This document shows, one piece after another, positions 35,854-50,335 of a DNA stretch of 64,000 bases (within the stretch, counting starts at the first letter, position 1; each line of letters starts with the position of its first letter). Position numbers and translations under genes: made by a program. The DNA lies in contig BCIK01000017.1 of assembly GCA_039545295.1 (NCBI GenBank), forward strand, positions 542,612-606,611. The letters run 5' to 3'. The notes beneath the pieces are model-generated. The model was given only the letters and a program-made list of their open reading frames with translations. It was not told where the DNA came from and searched no databases. The stretch is from Udeniomyces pyricola. Lineage: Eukaryota; Basidiomycota; Tremellomycetes; Cystofilobasidiales; Mrakiaceae.

Positions 35854-38729
35854 ATGAGTCTCAGCATGATCGACCTTGCGCCCGCATCAGCTCCTCTCCC
35901 ACAGATGACTCGCATGGCCGAATACTCCTTTGATGTGCGTCTGAACCGTACTCATCGCGCTCCGGACTGCCCCAGACGGCGATGTCCACATTCTACAACG
36001 CTTACAAATTATTGAAACCATTTTCCTCATCTCACTCATCCCAAGCCCAGTCCGCAAGGGACTCGACGGCGTCTATCTACCACGCTGCCTTTGCGCCATG
36101 GTCAGATCGTACGTTGCTCGGCCTTGGTATCTCACCCACACTTGACCTGACCCACGCAGAACCATGGCAAATAAAGTGGATTCAACTCGTGATGGAGTGG
36201 TCAGATGTCGTGGCCATCAGCTCGGGGTCCAAGGTCCGGTTCTTCACAACTCCGTCCCCATCCAAGCACATGTCGCCTCACGACTCACGCCTTGATGTCT
36301 GCCCCCATTCGATGACAGGTCACCCTTATCCGTCTACCTGATCCGGCCTCTCCATCAAGTTCACTCCAAGTTCACTCCATCATCGACGGTAGTATCAACC
36401 AACGGAAGCCTGTCGAGCGTATCTTCATCTCGGCTTGGACCTACGACCCTCGAACGCTCGCGCCCATCCTCGCATTTGCCGGCCAGAACGGCCTCATCCA
36501 TATCTGGTGTTGGAAAAGAGGGAAAAAAGATACAGAGGCCCGATGGGAACGGCTGAGGATCCTTGGAGGGCATGGCGGAGTAAGTCAAGTTTGCTACGTG
36601 GACACCAAAGTTAAGCTGTTCGTCGCGAATTCGCCCACGATTGACTGAGTCCACTGGGTCTTTTTCTTCCAGGAGGTTTACTTTTTAGCTTTTCATCCAT
36701 CGCATCCACATGTATGTAGCACAATGCCTTAATACTCCGACCTGAATGATCTTTCACCCTGAATTATATTGGTAAACTACCCTTGCTCCTGTTAATCCAC
36801 CTGTTTTCATCATCCGCGCTCGTAGATTCTCGCTTCTGCGTCGGATGACTTCACCATTCGACTCTGGTCCATCTTTTCTGCCGATCCCAAACCTGGAACA
36901 TATGCTGCACCTGCTATCGCCGAAGGCGACGAGGGGCCGGTCCTTCTTGGCGTCCTCGCTGGAAACGGACACGGCGGGCATACAAAAGGGGTTTTGAGCC
37001 TCGTAAGTCCTTCATTCTGTATATCGTTATGAAGAAGATCCATTTTTCTTGGCCTTGTTTCTCCAGGGTCTCTTCTATATGATTTGATATCTTTCGCTTA
37101 ACCAATTTGTAATCACTTGTTCCGTACTATACATCACGCGGACCTGCAAATGGGACGTTCGTTTCGAATGCAGGCATTTCACCCGACGTTACCTCTTCTC
37201 GCCTCTGGAGGTGCCGATTACGCCGTCAAGATCTGGCCTCTTCCTGCACTCCCACCTCCCGACTTCTCACCGTACACATCTGAGCCTAGGGTGAACTCGA
37301 CTTACGTTTGCCATCATCCCCTCTTCTCTACCCGTCTGGTCCATAACGGACCCGTCAGCGACGTCTTTTGGTGCGTCTGATGAGCTGCTTTGACCAGGGT
37401 CTAGCACGGAGACCCAAGAGATTCAACCACCTGACTCAATTTTTGATCTGGAATCGCCATGGGGGGGGGGGGGGTGTTGTCATCGCAAACGTCTTGACAC
37501 ATAAAACTCAAAAGGTATGGTGAATCGACGCTGTTAACGTATTCCATCTCTCCTTGGCCTGTCGCGATCGTATGGTCTTGGCTAGGGCTCAATCGTCACT
37601 TTCCCCGTTTATCGATCGATGACACCCTTTCCGGGAGTGTCGGCGATTCTGAACAAGGTGACCGAGAACCAAGACTGGTTCGCTTTGGAGAAGCACTCGT
37701 CGCTGAAAGTACTCAGTACAAGAACTCTCGTGCGTTTGAAACCTACGTCGCCATGTCTTTTGGATTGTGGTTTTTTTTTTGGGGGGGAGGGGGGGGGCGG
37801 TTCAGACATGGTACCTCTCGTCTTTTCCTCTTGACTGACTTGTGGCAGGGATCGCATCACTTCTTCCCCCCCCCCCCTCCCTTCCCGCATCCTCTCTTTC
37901 GTTCACAGACTCCTTTCGTATCCTCAACCGCCTCACTGTAGATCCATCCGACCCAACTGTCCAATCTATTCCTCACGACGGACTCACCAACTTCCCTATG
38001 CTCCGGCACGCCCATGCCGCTCTCTCCCCTTCCCATCTCGCTTTCCCAAATTCACCAACATCCTCCTCGACGATAGCTCTCCAACCATGGTATATCGCCA
38101 TGCCAACTCGGTCGACGTTGGTCTTTCGGAAGCGACTCGATGCGAGTCGCTTGGAACGGGCAGGTCCGAGAAAGGTTCCCAAATTGATTGTCAAGAAGAA
38201 GAAGAAAGAGAAGAGGGAAGGGAAACGATCGGTTTGGGATCCTATGAAGCGGGAAGGGGATGTGGAGGGAAGTGGAGATGAAGATGAAGATGAGGAGGAT
38301 AGTAGTGAGGAGGAGAGTGAGAGTAGTCCAGATGAAGCGGAGAGAGATCGACGGAAAGGGGGAGAAGAAGAAGAAGAAGAAAAAGAAGAGGAGGAGGCAC
38401 GGGATATGGATCGACCCATCAAACGTACTCGGTCATCTCTGGCTAGAAAACAAGCTGTCTCGTTGTCGTCATCACCACCACTGCCACTACTATCACCACC
38501 ATCACCACCTTCTACGACGGACCCTGTCCGACCTCCGCTCGCCCCGACACCTTCCCCGTCGTCGACGACTTGTGGAGATGAAGACGATGATGACCTTGGT
38601 GGGATCACCGTCACGACGACGTTTGAGAACCAGATGTATGCCGTCGCTATCAGTCCGACGGGGAGCGGCTGGGCAGTCGGCATCAAAGCTAAAAAGTTAT
38701 TGATCTGGTTGGAGCATCGGGGGAAGTAG
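35854..38729 (+). CDS. EED/ESC-type WD40 protein, putative PRC2 subunit
   Basis: EED is the WD40 scaffold of Polycomb repressive complex 2 and binds H3K27me3. Spliced from ATG 35854 (MSLSMIDLAPASAPLPQ). The exons give IYHAAFAPWSD, VEWSD-like VVAISSGSK, then ERIFISAWTYDPRTLAPILA, FAGQNGLIHIWCW, ILGGHGGEVYFLAFHPSHPH, ILASASDDFTIRLWS, GNGHGGHTKGVL, FHPTLPLLASGGADYAVKIW, FSTRLVHNGPVSDVFW and a final blade VAISPTGSGWAVGIKAKKLL. The order and wording match EED (AWTYDSNT..LLAVAG, GHGNAINELKFHP, SKDHALRLW, GHRDEVLS, MDHSLKLW, FSTRDIHRNYVDCVRW). The last exon carries a long charged insert (KKKKKEK then acidic DEDEDEEDSSEEE) before the final blade. The insert would lie in a loop of the propeller. Partners such as an Ezh2-type methyltransferase are not in the window. 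Confidence 0.82.
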
Positions 38730-39241
38730 GAGTGATGCCGAGTATACTATGATTGAGAAGTACATGGATGGGTATCAATGTCAATGACGGCCTGAAACCT
38801 TTTTTTTCTTTTTCTTGCCCCCCCCCCTTTTTTTTTCTCTTCTTCTTCTTCTCGATGATGAGAAGCGTTCGTGTATACAACATATGCGCAAGGAAGATGT
38901 TGTACGGTTAGAAGGATAATGAATCGAAGACATTTCAATAAGAACCTGAAAAAGCGATCTTATCCTGCAGACGATGTCAGCATATGATATATGAGCAGTC
39001 AAGCGAGCGAACGACGGTATAAGCTTATTATGGAATATAGAACAACCAGTAAGTACATCAACAGAAGTGTAAGAAGAACACACACGAAGAAAAGAACAAG
39101 AAAGAGAAAGAAAAAAAAAAGAAAGAAAGAAAGAAAGAGAGGAAGAAAGAATAAGGTGTAGGCTGACGTGCAAGCCCACTATGCAACTACGCATTACAAC
39201 TATGTGTAATCTATACCATCTCACACTCGTGCCAATAGTCA
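38730..39241. other. Convergent 3' intergenic region
   Basis: 512 bases between two stop codons. It contains adjacent T, C and T runs at about 38800-38835 and a GAAA-type tandem repeat at about 39098-39140. No gene. Confidence 0.6.
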
Positions 39242-41495
39242 TCACACCATTAAAAAAAAAGATGGCTTTTTAGACTTTTTCTTCTTCTCCACTCCCTTGA
39301 TGGCTCGATCCGTCTCGGTGCTCATCGGCATGAACGCGACGAAGTTCGTTCCGACGGAAGAGCCAGGTCGTCAAGCTGATGGTGAAGCAAGAGAGAACGA
39401 CCCAGGCGATGAGGACACCAAAGTTACGACCGAGAGTGTTCTTGGTGCTGTTTTATATATATAGTCAGGTAGTTGGAGAAGATGTGAATCAGTATGGATC
39501 CAAGCAGGAACAAGAAATAGAGGAGAGGCAAGTGTTCGGAGCAGCGGGGGTGGAAGAGAGGTTCGCTGATCATGACGTGTTTTAAAAGATGTACGTACTT
39601 GAAAACCAAACATCGAACTGCCTCATTGAGGTTCAACAAAGGCAGACCATATCCAATCCTATATATAGGGTTTCCACTCAGTTCGATAGGGATCGACGCT
39701 TCGGAGACATTGACCTAAAGATAGCCATGGATGAAAAAGCAAAAGTCGACATAAATAAGAGTTGAGTCGTTCTCGAGTGAGAATGGTTTTAGATGCTTCT
39801 AGTCTTCGTTGCACATCGTTCGTTTTCGACCAAAAATCACTATGAAGGATGAGATTGGACGTACGACGATGAGGGCGACCAAGAAGAACGAGACGAATTT
39901 CGCAGTGAGAATCGTGACGGCGAATTCGGTGGCGAGACCCAAGGCTCCCATGCCAGCCCAAAGGAAGATCCACCAAACAAAGAAACCACCAGCGTAGGTG
40001 AATGGTCCACCGTCAAATGGAACCTGTCAAAGGTGTCATGTAAGCCGACCGGGGTAAGTAGAGGGCACGAGGCTGATGAGAGGCCTGGGAGATTGGACAG
40101 GTGCAAGAAGGGGGGGGGGGTGAGGATAAAGATGCATACGTACCTTGAAGGGCAGGTTAATCATGGCGAAGAAGAAACTAATGATGCCATAGACGCAAAG
40201 TGGGGTGACGATTCGGATAGTGAGATACGCTCGGGTTGTGAGGTATGGACTGATGATTCCTCGAGCAGCGTCATGAGCCATCGTTCTAGTCAAGGGTATG
40301 AAGCATCAGACAGCGGAGTTCGTCAGAAAACTCGTCGGTTTTCGATGGAGGATCAATCCTATGGTAACAGTATCATAGTACTCACTGGATGAAGCTGAGA
40401 ACCAGAGTATAAATACCGCCCACCAACGCGAGAGCAGTGACAACCGAGGCGGTATAAGGGCGCAGGTTGCGGAACGTATAGCTGTAACCAGGGGTGATGG
40501 TCTGCGGAGCTTGGGCGAGTAAACTCATGGCTGTCGAGTTTGAGGCCTGAGAAGTGAGACTATGCCACAGTATAGAAAAACAGAGGGAAGTAGAGAAGAC
40601 ATCAGGGTTTGCGCTCAGGAAAGCAGCAGGTCGAACTATCCAAGGTGAACTGACTATGATGCTGCGCTTTCCTGACTTAACCGAGCAAGCGCGCCTCCAA
40701 TGACGGAAGTGAACTGAGGGACGAGGTAGTTGCCTGCGGCGAGCTCATTCCTCGCCTGGACGTAGTAAAACGTGACTGCAGATTGGGGTTCGTAGGAAGC
40801 GTCGCCGTTCTGACGGGCGGTCTCAAGAGCGGCGGCAGCACCTGATTGAACTGGCAAGTCATGAATCGGATACAGATGATCAAAAAGAGAGTGAGAACAT
40901 ATGAAGGTCAGCCATCTGCTATCCGGTCGCACGAAATTTGTGATGCAACCTCAGCTTACCAACAACAGCTCCCCAAGCAGCATGATCCACTAATTCTCTC
41001 TCTAGTATCTCGTCTGTCGGATACACATCCTCATCAATGACACGCCAACCCAGGTGAGGGTTAGGGCCGGCATTGGACGTCTCAACAGCCGCAAAGACGG
41101 CAGACGCTACAGGCGACGTTGCGGTATCCCGGTTGATGACAAAGACACGGAGGTTGTGTGCATTTTCAGGTTGTTTCCAAAGAGATCCCCCTTGATATCA
41201 TGAAAAGTTACACGGGACACAATCAGATCAGCTTGGGCTATGTGTCGTCTTTGGCCCAGCTGAAGAGACGAGTCCACAGCTTACAATAGAAGGTCAAACA
41301 ACACCATACGATGAGGATCGTCAGGATTGTGTAACTGCCCACGATCTTGAAATAGATAGCGCGGAGATGACTGATCCGCGGCGAAAAGAAAGTGTTGGCA
41401 TATTTGGCGGGCGGACTGGAAGTTGGGGTAGTTGAAGGAGCAGAATCAGAGCCGGCGGGCTGCCAGTGACGGATGGTAGATAGTCGATGAGCCAT
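39242..41495 (-). CDS. SNG1-like DUF3533 multi-pass membrane protein
   Basis: The ATG at 41495 starts MAHRLSTIRHWQPAG. After a Ser/Pro-rich cytoplasmic tail the first membrane segment is VGSYTILTILIVWCCLTFYC. The soluble loop has the family motifs LRVFVINRDT, GPNPHLGWRVIDED and YYVQARNELAAGNYLVPQF. About five further membrane segments follow, including VVTALALVGGIYTLVLSF, PLCVYGIISFFFAMINLPF, YAGGFFVWWIFLWAGMGALG, FVSFFLVALIVVNVSEASIP and NFGVLIAWVVLSCFTISL. The tail is lysine-rich (GVEKKKKSKKPSFF) and ends at 39242. The yeast homolog SNG1 confers nitrosoguanidine resistance and affects plasma-membrane lipid asymmetry; transport substrates here are unknown. The overall topology resembles ABC-2 type permeases without an ATPase. 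Confidence 0.85.
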
Positions 41496-42933
41496 GGGGC
41501 ACGAATGGCGTGATAGTGGGACGTTGCGTGAGATTTGTAAGCAGAGAAAAACCAGGAATTAAAACGATCGTCAGTCTGCCAGTACAAGTTTGATAGGGGT
41601 GAACCCGAGAAGGAGAAAAAGTGAAAACAAGGCTATGTGAGGTCGATTAAACGGCGATGCCAGACGAAGTTCAAGGTAGTGACGATCATCATTGCGGGCA
41701 CGCCGTTTCTGCAGGTTCAGATGAACGCGAGAAGCATCAAAACACCCTCCATCCCGATACATATGTCGAACATCGGAGTGGCTCAATGTCTGCATATGAT
41801 CGGCTCACTCCATGCTGGATGTTCATCGTCAGTCGCGTGACAGAGCAGGTCGACCAACCGATAGGGCCAATTATACGCCCTATACATATATCCGCTTGTA
41901 TTAAAGACGGGATGAACACCCGGCGCCCGACCATTGATCCTTGGTCAGGTCTAGATCCAAAGGCTTGGCGCGCGGCGTATATCGTGGTGTACAAATATGC
42001 AGTAGTGATGCTTGAAGTTTAATGGGCCAGGAGGGGAAGGAAGTCCCTCCTTGGCATGCCTGACAGGTACGTGAACCATAATCGAAAGCTCTTACCTTAT
42101 GAACGCTTGACGGGCGAGAAGGAGACGAAGAGCGCATGGTCGGATGCTTCCGTTGTTAGTTTAACGATTGGTTTGCGAGGGCGCGACCACGTCGTGCAAG
42201 TGCTGATGATGCGATGGACGAAAGGGGAAAGGGTGGTTCAAGCACTGATGAAGGTAGAACGTGGGATCAAAGACAAGGGAAGATGCAGTTGTGGATGGCT
42301 GAGTTGAGGCGTTGGACTAGGGTGATGGTTGATGAGTCCAAAGGAAGAAGACTATTTGTTTGGCCAGAGTAGTTGGAGTCGGAACGGGCAGGGACGGATA
42401 TGAGTTGCTTTACGTGAGCGAACACCGAAGTACCAAAGTCCAGAAGCCTAGCGCCTAGCCCGGGCCGATTCCATCACCGAGTCGGCGAGCTGCGAGCCCG
42501 AGGTTCTCTAGTCTCTCCATCCCCCGGTCAAGCCTGCTCCCGACCCTTAGCGGAGGAATTGAACCGATGTCACACTATTCTGGGGGAATTCACGTGCGTA
42601 GGAAGCTGAATAATACTGCTGGATCCATGAAGTTGTCAGCTGATAGAAAAGTCCAAACGTACAAGGGGACCGGCGGGGACGTAATTCATGCAGCCGAACG
42701 GGATTTGGGTTGATAGTCCGATCGATACCCGCAGATATCGGAAATTTGCGCGGCTGTGTGTCAGTACCGCTTACAAATACATAAAACATTCAGGCGATCT
42801 TTTTCCTTACTCTTCCCGCAAGTTTTCGACCCTCCGGACCAAGTAGAGTCAAAGCTCATCAATAAACAAATCTAGATAAAAATCTTCCCCTCCTCTCTTT
42901 GCCTTGCTCCTCGTCACTGTACGGTCATCAGAT
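41496..42933. promoter_or_regulatory. 1.4-kb region upstream of the SNG1-like gene
   Basis: Both neighbours are on the minus strand, so this is the 5' region of the membrane protein and the 3' region of SPE3-LYS9. It has a CCTATACATATATCCGC stretch at about 41879-41894 that could act as a TATA region. The open frame at 41657-42022 has no splice or domain support. Confidence 0.45.
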
Positions 42934-47002
<4,069 letters not shown>

Positions 47003-47096
47003 GATGGGATAGAGGAGGGAGAGGGAGGGGACGAGGGGAGGGGGGGGAGGAGGGGGAAGAGGAGGAGAGGAAGCTGGAAAGAGGGAAATCCAGTCA

Positions 47097-47120
47097 GAAA
47101 TCGAAATCGAAATCGAAATC
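47097..47120. repeat. Four tandem GAAATC units
   Basis: A perfect hexamer repeat, (GAAATC)x4, lying between two divergent genes. Possible transcription factor array or simple repeat. Confidence 0.8.
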
Positions 47121-47174
47121 GCCCTCCCCGCTTGTCGATCAGACTACTCAGCTGGGGAGCAAGCAACGTGAGCA

Positions 47175-47207
47175 ACAAGCAGCCGACAAGCAGCCGACAA
47201 GCAACCG
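47175..47207. repeat. Three tandem 11-bp units
   Basis: ACAAGCAGCCG at 47175-47185 and 47186-47196, then ACAAGCAACCG at 47197-47207. The unit length is one helical turn, so sites would face the same side of the DNA. Confidence 0.75.
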
Positions 47208-47353
47208 CCTCCAAGCGAACCCACCCACATCGCTCAACGCCAACACACCCACACCACACACGCCTCATCGACGCCCCCCTCCCCCTCTCCCTCTCCCATC
47301 CATCTCCCCACATCTGACCTCATCACTCCTCTCTGTCTTTTCTTTCCTTCAAT

Positions 47354-49645
47354 ATGCCATCAGAGTCAGTCGTTCCATTCTTCCTCCTCAAGACTCAACA
47401 GCATCATCTGCCTTCCATCCATTAATTACTCACCTCTTGGCTTGTGTCCAACTCGTCATGTCACCCAACTCCCTATCCGCCCGCCCGTATCCAGTCTCGC
47501 CTACTGGTTCATCGCGTCCCCCTTGATAGACAATGATCCCTCGAGGACGCTCCAAGATGTCAAGCCTAATCTCTCGGGACTCGTCGCTGACAACGCCCTC
47601 GGATCGGTCGAGATCCCGCCGCTCAAGGTGAGCATAGTCCTCGCCGGCTCAACAACCGCTGTTGCTCGGCTTCCTCCCACCTCCCCCTCCTCGCTTCCAT
47701 CTGGCTCTGTCTAGGGCCAGAGCGGGCTGGCCTGCATGGGACCTGCTTGACCTTCAATACGTTCCACATCTACTTCAGTGTACTTGACTTTATGGACCCA
47801 TAGAAATATATGACTGGCGGCATACAGATGACTGACTTGCCTTCATCGTTACACCTATCGGCGTCCAGTCCGGCACACTCTCGAGCTTGCTCCAACTCAG
47901 CGACACTTTGCCCAAGACCGATGCCTTCTTCACCCAAACTGTGTCCAAGCTACTTGACACCCTCAAGTCTCTCCTCGGAGATGATGCCAAGAAAGTGGAG
48001 CAGCACACTCGTGTACGTTGCTTTTTTCTATCGACGCTCATCACGCTTGCCTCGCGTCTTGTCCGCGAACCCCTGTGATGAGCATCACTCTAGACCGGTT
48101 CGAGCGAGTTCTTCTCTGGCTAACGAACTGAAACCTGGATACTACTAGGTGAATGACCGACCGCTTGAAGAGTACATCTTCCCGACCAACTGGCAGGGCT
48201 GGAAGTGGGATAAGGCCCGATGGGGAGACAGCGGCAAGGTCGCTGATGTCATCGAGGCTCTCTCCAAGGTCCGTTAGCTTCCCTTCTCTTATTCTTCGCA
48301 AGCCGTCTCTCTTCAGGTCCCTGAAGACCAAATCTTTGACGGTATCAACCTGATTGCGACTTTCCGCAGGAAATGAGCTCGATAGACAACGTCCAAAAGG
48401 CTCGCCTTCAGTCATACAACCTTGCCAAGGGTAACCTCGTCCAGATGCAGCGAAGGCTCACGGGCAATCTCTCTACGCGAGCTCTGGGTGAAGTCGTCAA
48501 GAAGGAGGACTTCCATCAAACGGGAGACAGCGAGTTTATGGAGACCCTGCTGGTTGCTGTCCCGACGTGAGTTGTTCGGCCACAGTTGTAAACATGTTCA
48601 CACTCAGATGCGCAGGAGCTCATTCTGATTGTGAATTGTTGGTTCCTCTACGTCATTCTACAGCAACTTGATCAAAGATTGGAACTCCAAGTATGAGAGG
48701 CTTGCTTCGATGGTCGTGCCTAGATCGACAGCGTTCGTTCCTAATTCCCTTCCATTGCTGCGTGTGAACTTGGCGATTAGGACAGATGGATTGACAACGT
48801 GCTCTTCTTTGTTTCTCATATTTCCCAGCACCGTCGCGAAGGACGATGACTACTACCTCCAGTCGGTCACGATTTTCCGCAAGGTCAAGGAAGAATTCTC
48901 GCAGAACTGTCGAGAGAACAAGTACGTCTTCATCCTCTCACGTGCCTGGTCGTGGGTTTGTCCTTCGTTGTTTTGTGTCCTTACGCTGATTTGTCTTGTC
49001 TTTAGATTCATCCTTCGAGACTTCACATATGACGAGGAGGCTATCGCTAAGCAGCGCAAGGCCTTTGAGCAGGCCGGAGTTGAAGAGAAGGAGCTATGGG
49101 TACGTGTGCCGTCCCACCCATATCTCATCTTTTGGTTTCTTGACTGCACATCAAACCTTACTCACCTCTTCTCAACCAAATTCATGCTCGATTTAGACGG
49201 AACTTGTCCGGCTCTCGCGCACCAACTTCTCTGAATCCTTCAAGCTGCTCGTTCATCTCAAGGTTGTTCGGCTGTTTGTCGAGTCTGTACTTCGCTACGG
49301 GCTGCCAGCCGAGTACTCGGCTATCGTCGTCAAAGTATGTACCAATCGTCCATGCACCAATCCCATGTTTCCAACTTTGAACTGACCATACTTGATCTAT
49401 ACCTTGGGATCGTTCTTGACTCTGTTTAGCCCGACACAAAGTCCTCCTCGAAACTCCTCAAAAGCCTTTCGTCCCATTACTCGTACCTTTCCTCAAAATC
49501 GGACCCCTCGCGCCGGCCGGCGTCGAAAGGAACCAAGTCCGAGGGCAAGCCAGCATCTCAGGAGGAGCTCGGAGGCGACTGGGCTGGCGTGCTCGATGAG
49601 GAGTGGTTGGACTTTGTGCTGTTTGAGGTGCCGAGGGTTGTCTAG
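47354..49645 (+). CDS. VMA5: V-type proton ATPase subunit C
   Basis: Subunit C links the V1 and V0 sectors of the vacuolar proton pump and controls their reversible assembly. Exon 1 is 11 nt (ATG at 47354), joined in phase to give MPSDLAYWFIASPLID. Then come KPNLSGLVADNALGSVEIPP, TLSSLLQLSDTLPKTDAFF, DRPLEEYIFPTNWQGWKWDK, RRLTGNLSTRALGEVVKKED, TNLIKDWNSKYERLASMVVP, DDYYLQSVTIFRKVKEEF, RDFTYDEEAIAKQRKAFEQA, RTNFSESFKLLVHLKVVRLF and SVLRYGLPAEYSAIVVKPD. The protein ends VLFEVPRVV at 49645. These are the family's conserved blocks from end to end. A GDWAGVLDEEWLDF segment near the C-terminus is typical of fungal members. About nine introns. Confidence 0.95.
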
Positions 49646-50335
49646 GTCTGGAAGAGAAGTCAGAAATAGACGACATCCGATGATATGTGGCGATAGATAG
49701 AGAAGAGGGTCGTTTGAGGATCGTTCAAACTTTCTGCCAAGTGTTGGAAAGGGGAGGAGGGGAGCGGACGGTTTGTGGGACCATATCCTTTGACCATGTT
49801 ATTTCAAACCCCTTCTCACCCCTTGCTATCGGCTCCTCTACCTTTCTACTACACACCCCTTTCAACACTCTCATCGTTTCCACTTTCCCTCGTTTCTACT
49901 TTGATCTTTCTTTGGGTACTCCCCCCCCCCCCTCCTTTGCTTTCATTCTTAGCTCTTTCATTCTTCCTTTATCCTCCTTTCCTCTCTTCGTCGCTTGCTT
50001 TTTGCCTTGGGCCTCCTCAATCATGATATCACCTGCTGTCTCTCTAGATCCACATGCATACTCACTCGAGGACTAAGAGAACAATACAGAGATTTAGAAC
50101 CCCAATCGTCAGACGACGTTTCCCGAAATGAATCATGATCAACTGCATATCGCCGCGCCAACTTGAAAGTGGTCGCGCGGTTCTGCAGCATGTAGTCGTC
50201 TCTCACGTCTCTTTGTCATCAAGCGCTCACACATGCTCACCTCGATCGTCGATCAACCTCAACTATCGCGTCTCCTCTTCCCCTTCGCGACGTCCCATCC
50301 CCCCTTGATATATTAGCTCTACAATACACTCCCAC
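49646..50335. promoter_or_regulatory. Intergenic region between VMA5 and the SGNH hydrolase
   Basis: 690 bases in tandem orientation. T/C-rich with a C run at about 49920-49932. No gene was found; the last 250 bases are the probable promoter of the next gene. Confidence 0.5.

Larger units (their letters stand above)
47003..47353. promoter_or_regulatory. Divergent promoter of SPE3-LYS9 and VMA5
   Basis: 351 bases between two starts. It contains GAAATC repeated four times in tandem (47097-47120) and an 11-bp unit ACAAGCAGCCG repeated three times, the last with one mismatch (47175-47207). A C-rich stretch follows, close to the VMA5 start. Confidence 0.6.

Noticed and set aside
37973..38686. 237-codon minus-strand frame rich in Ser
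   Set aside because: It mirrors the acidic and basic low-complexity insert of the EED-like protein on the opposite strand.
41657..42022. 121-codon plus-strand open frame upstream of the SNG1-like gene
   Set aside because: No similarity, no splice support, and it overlaps probable promoter sequence.
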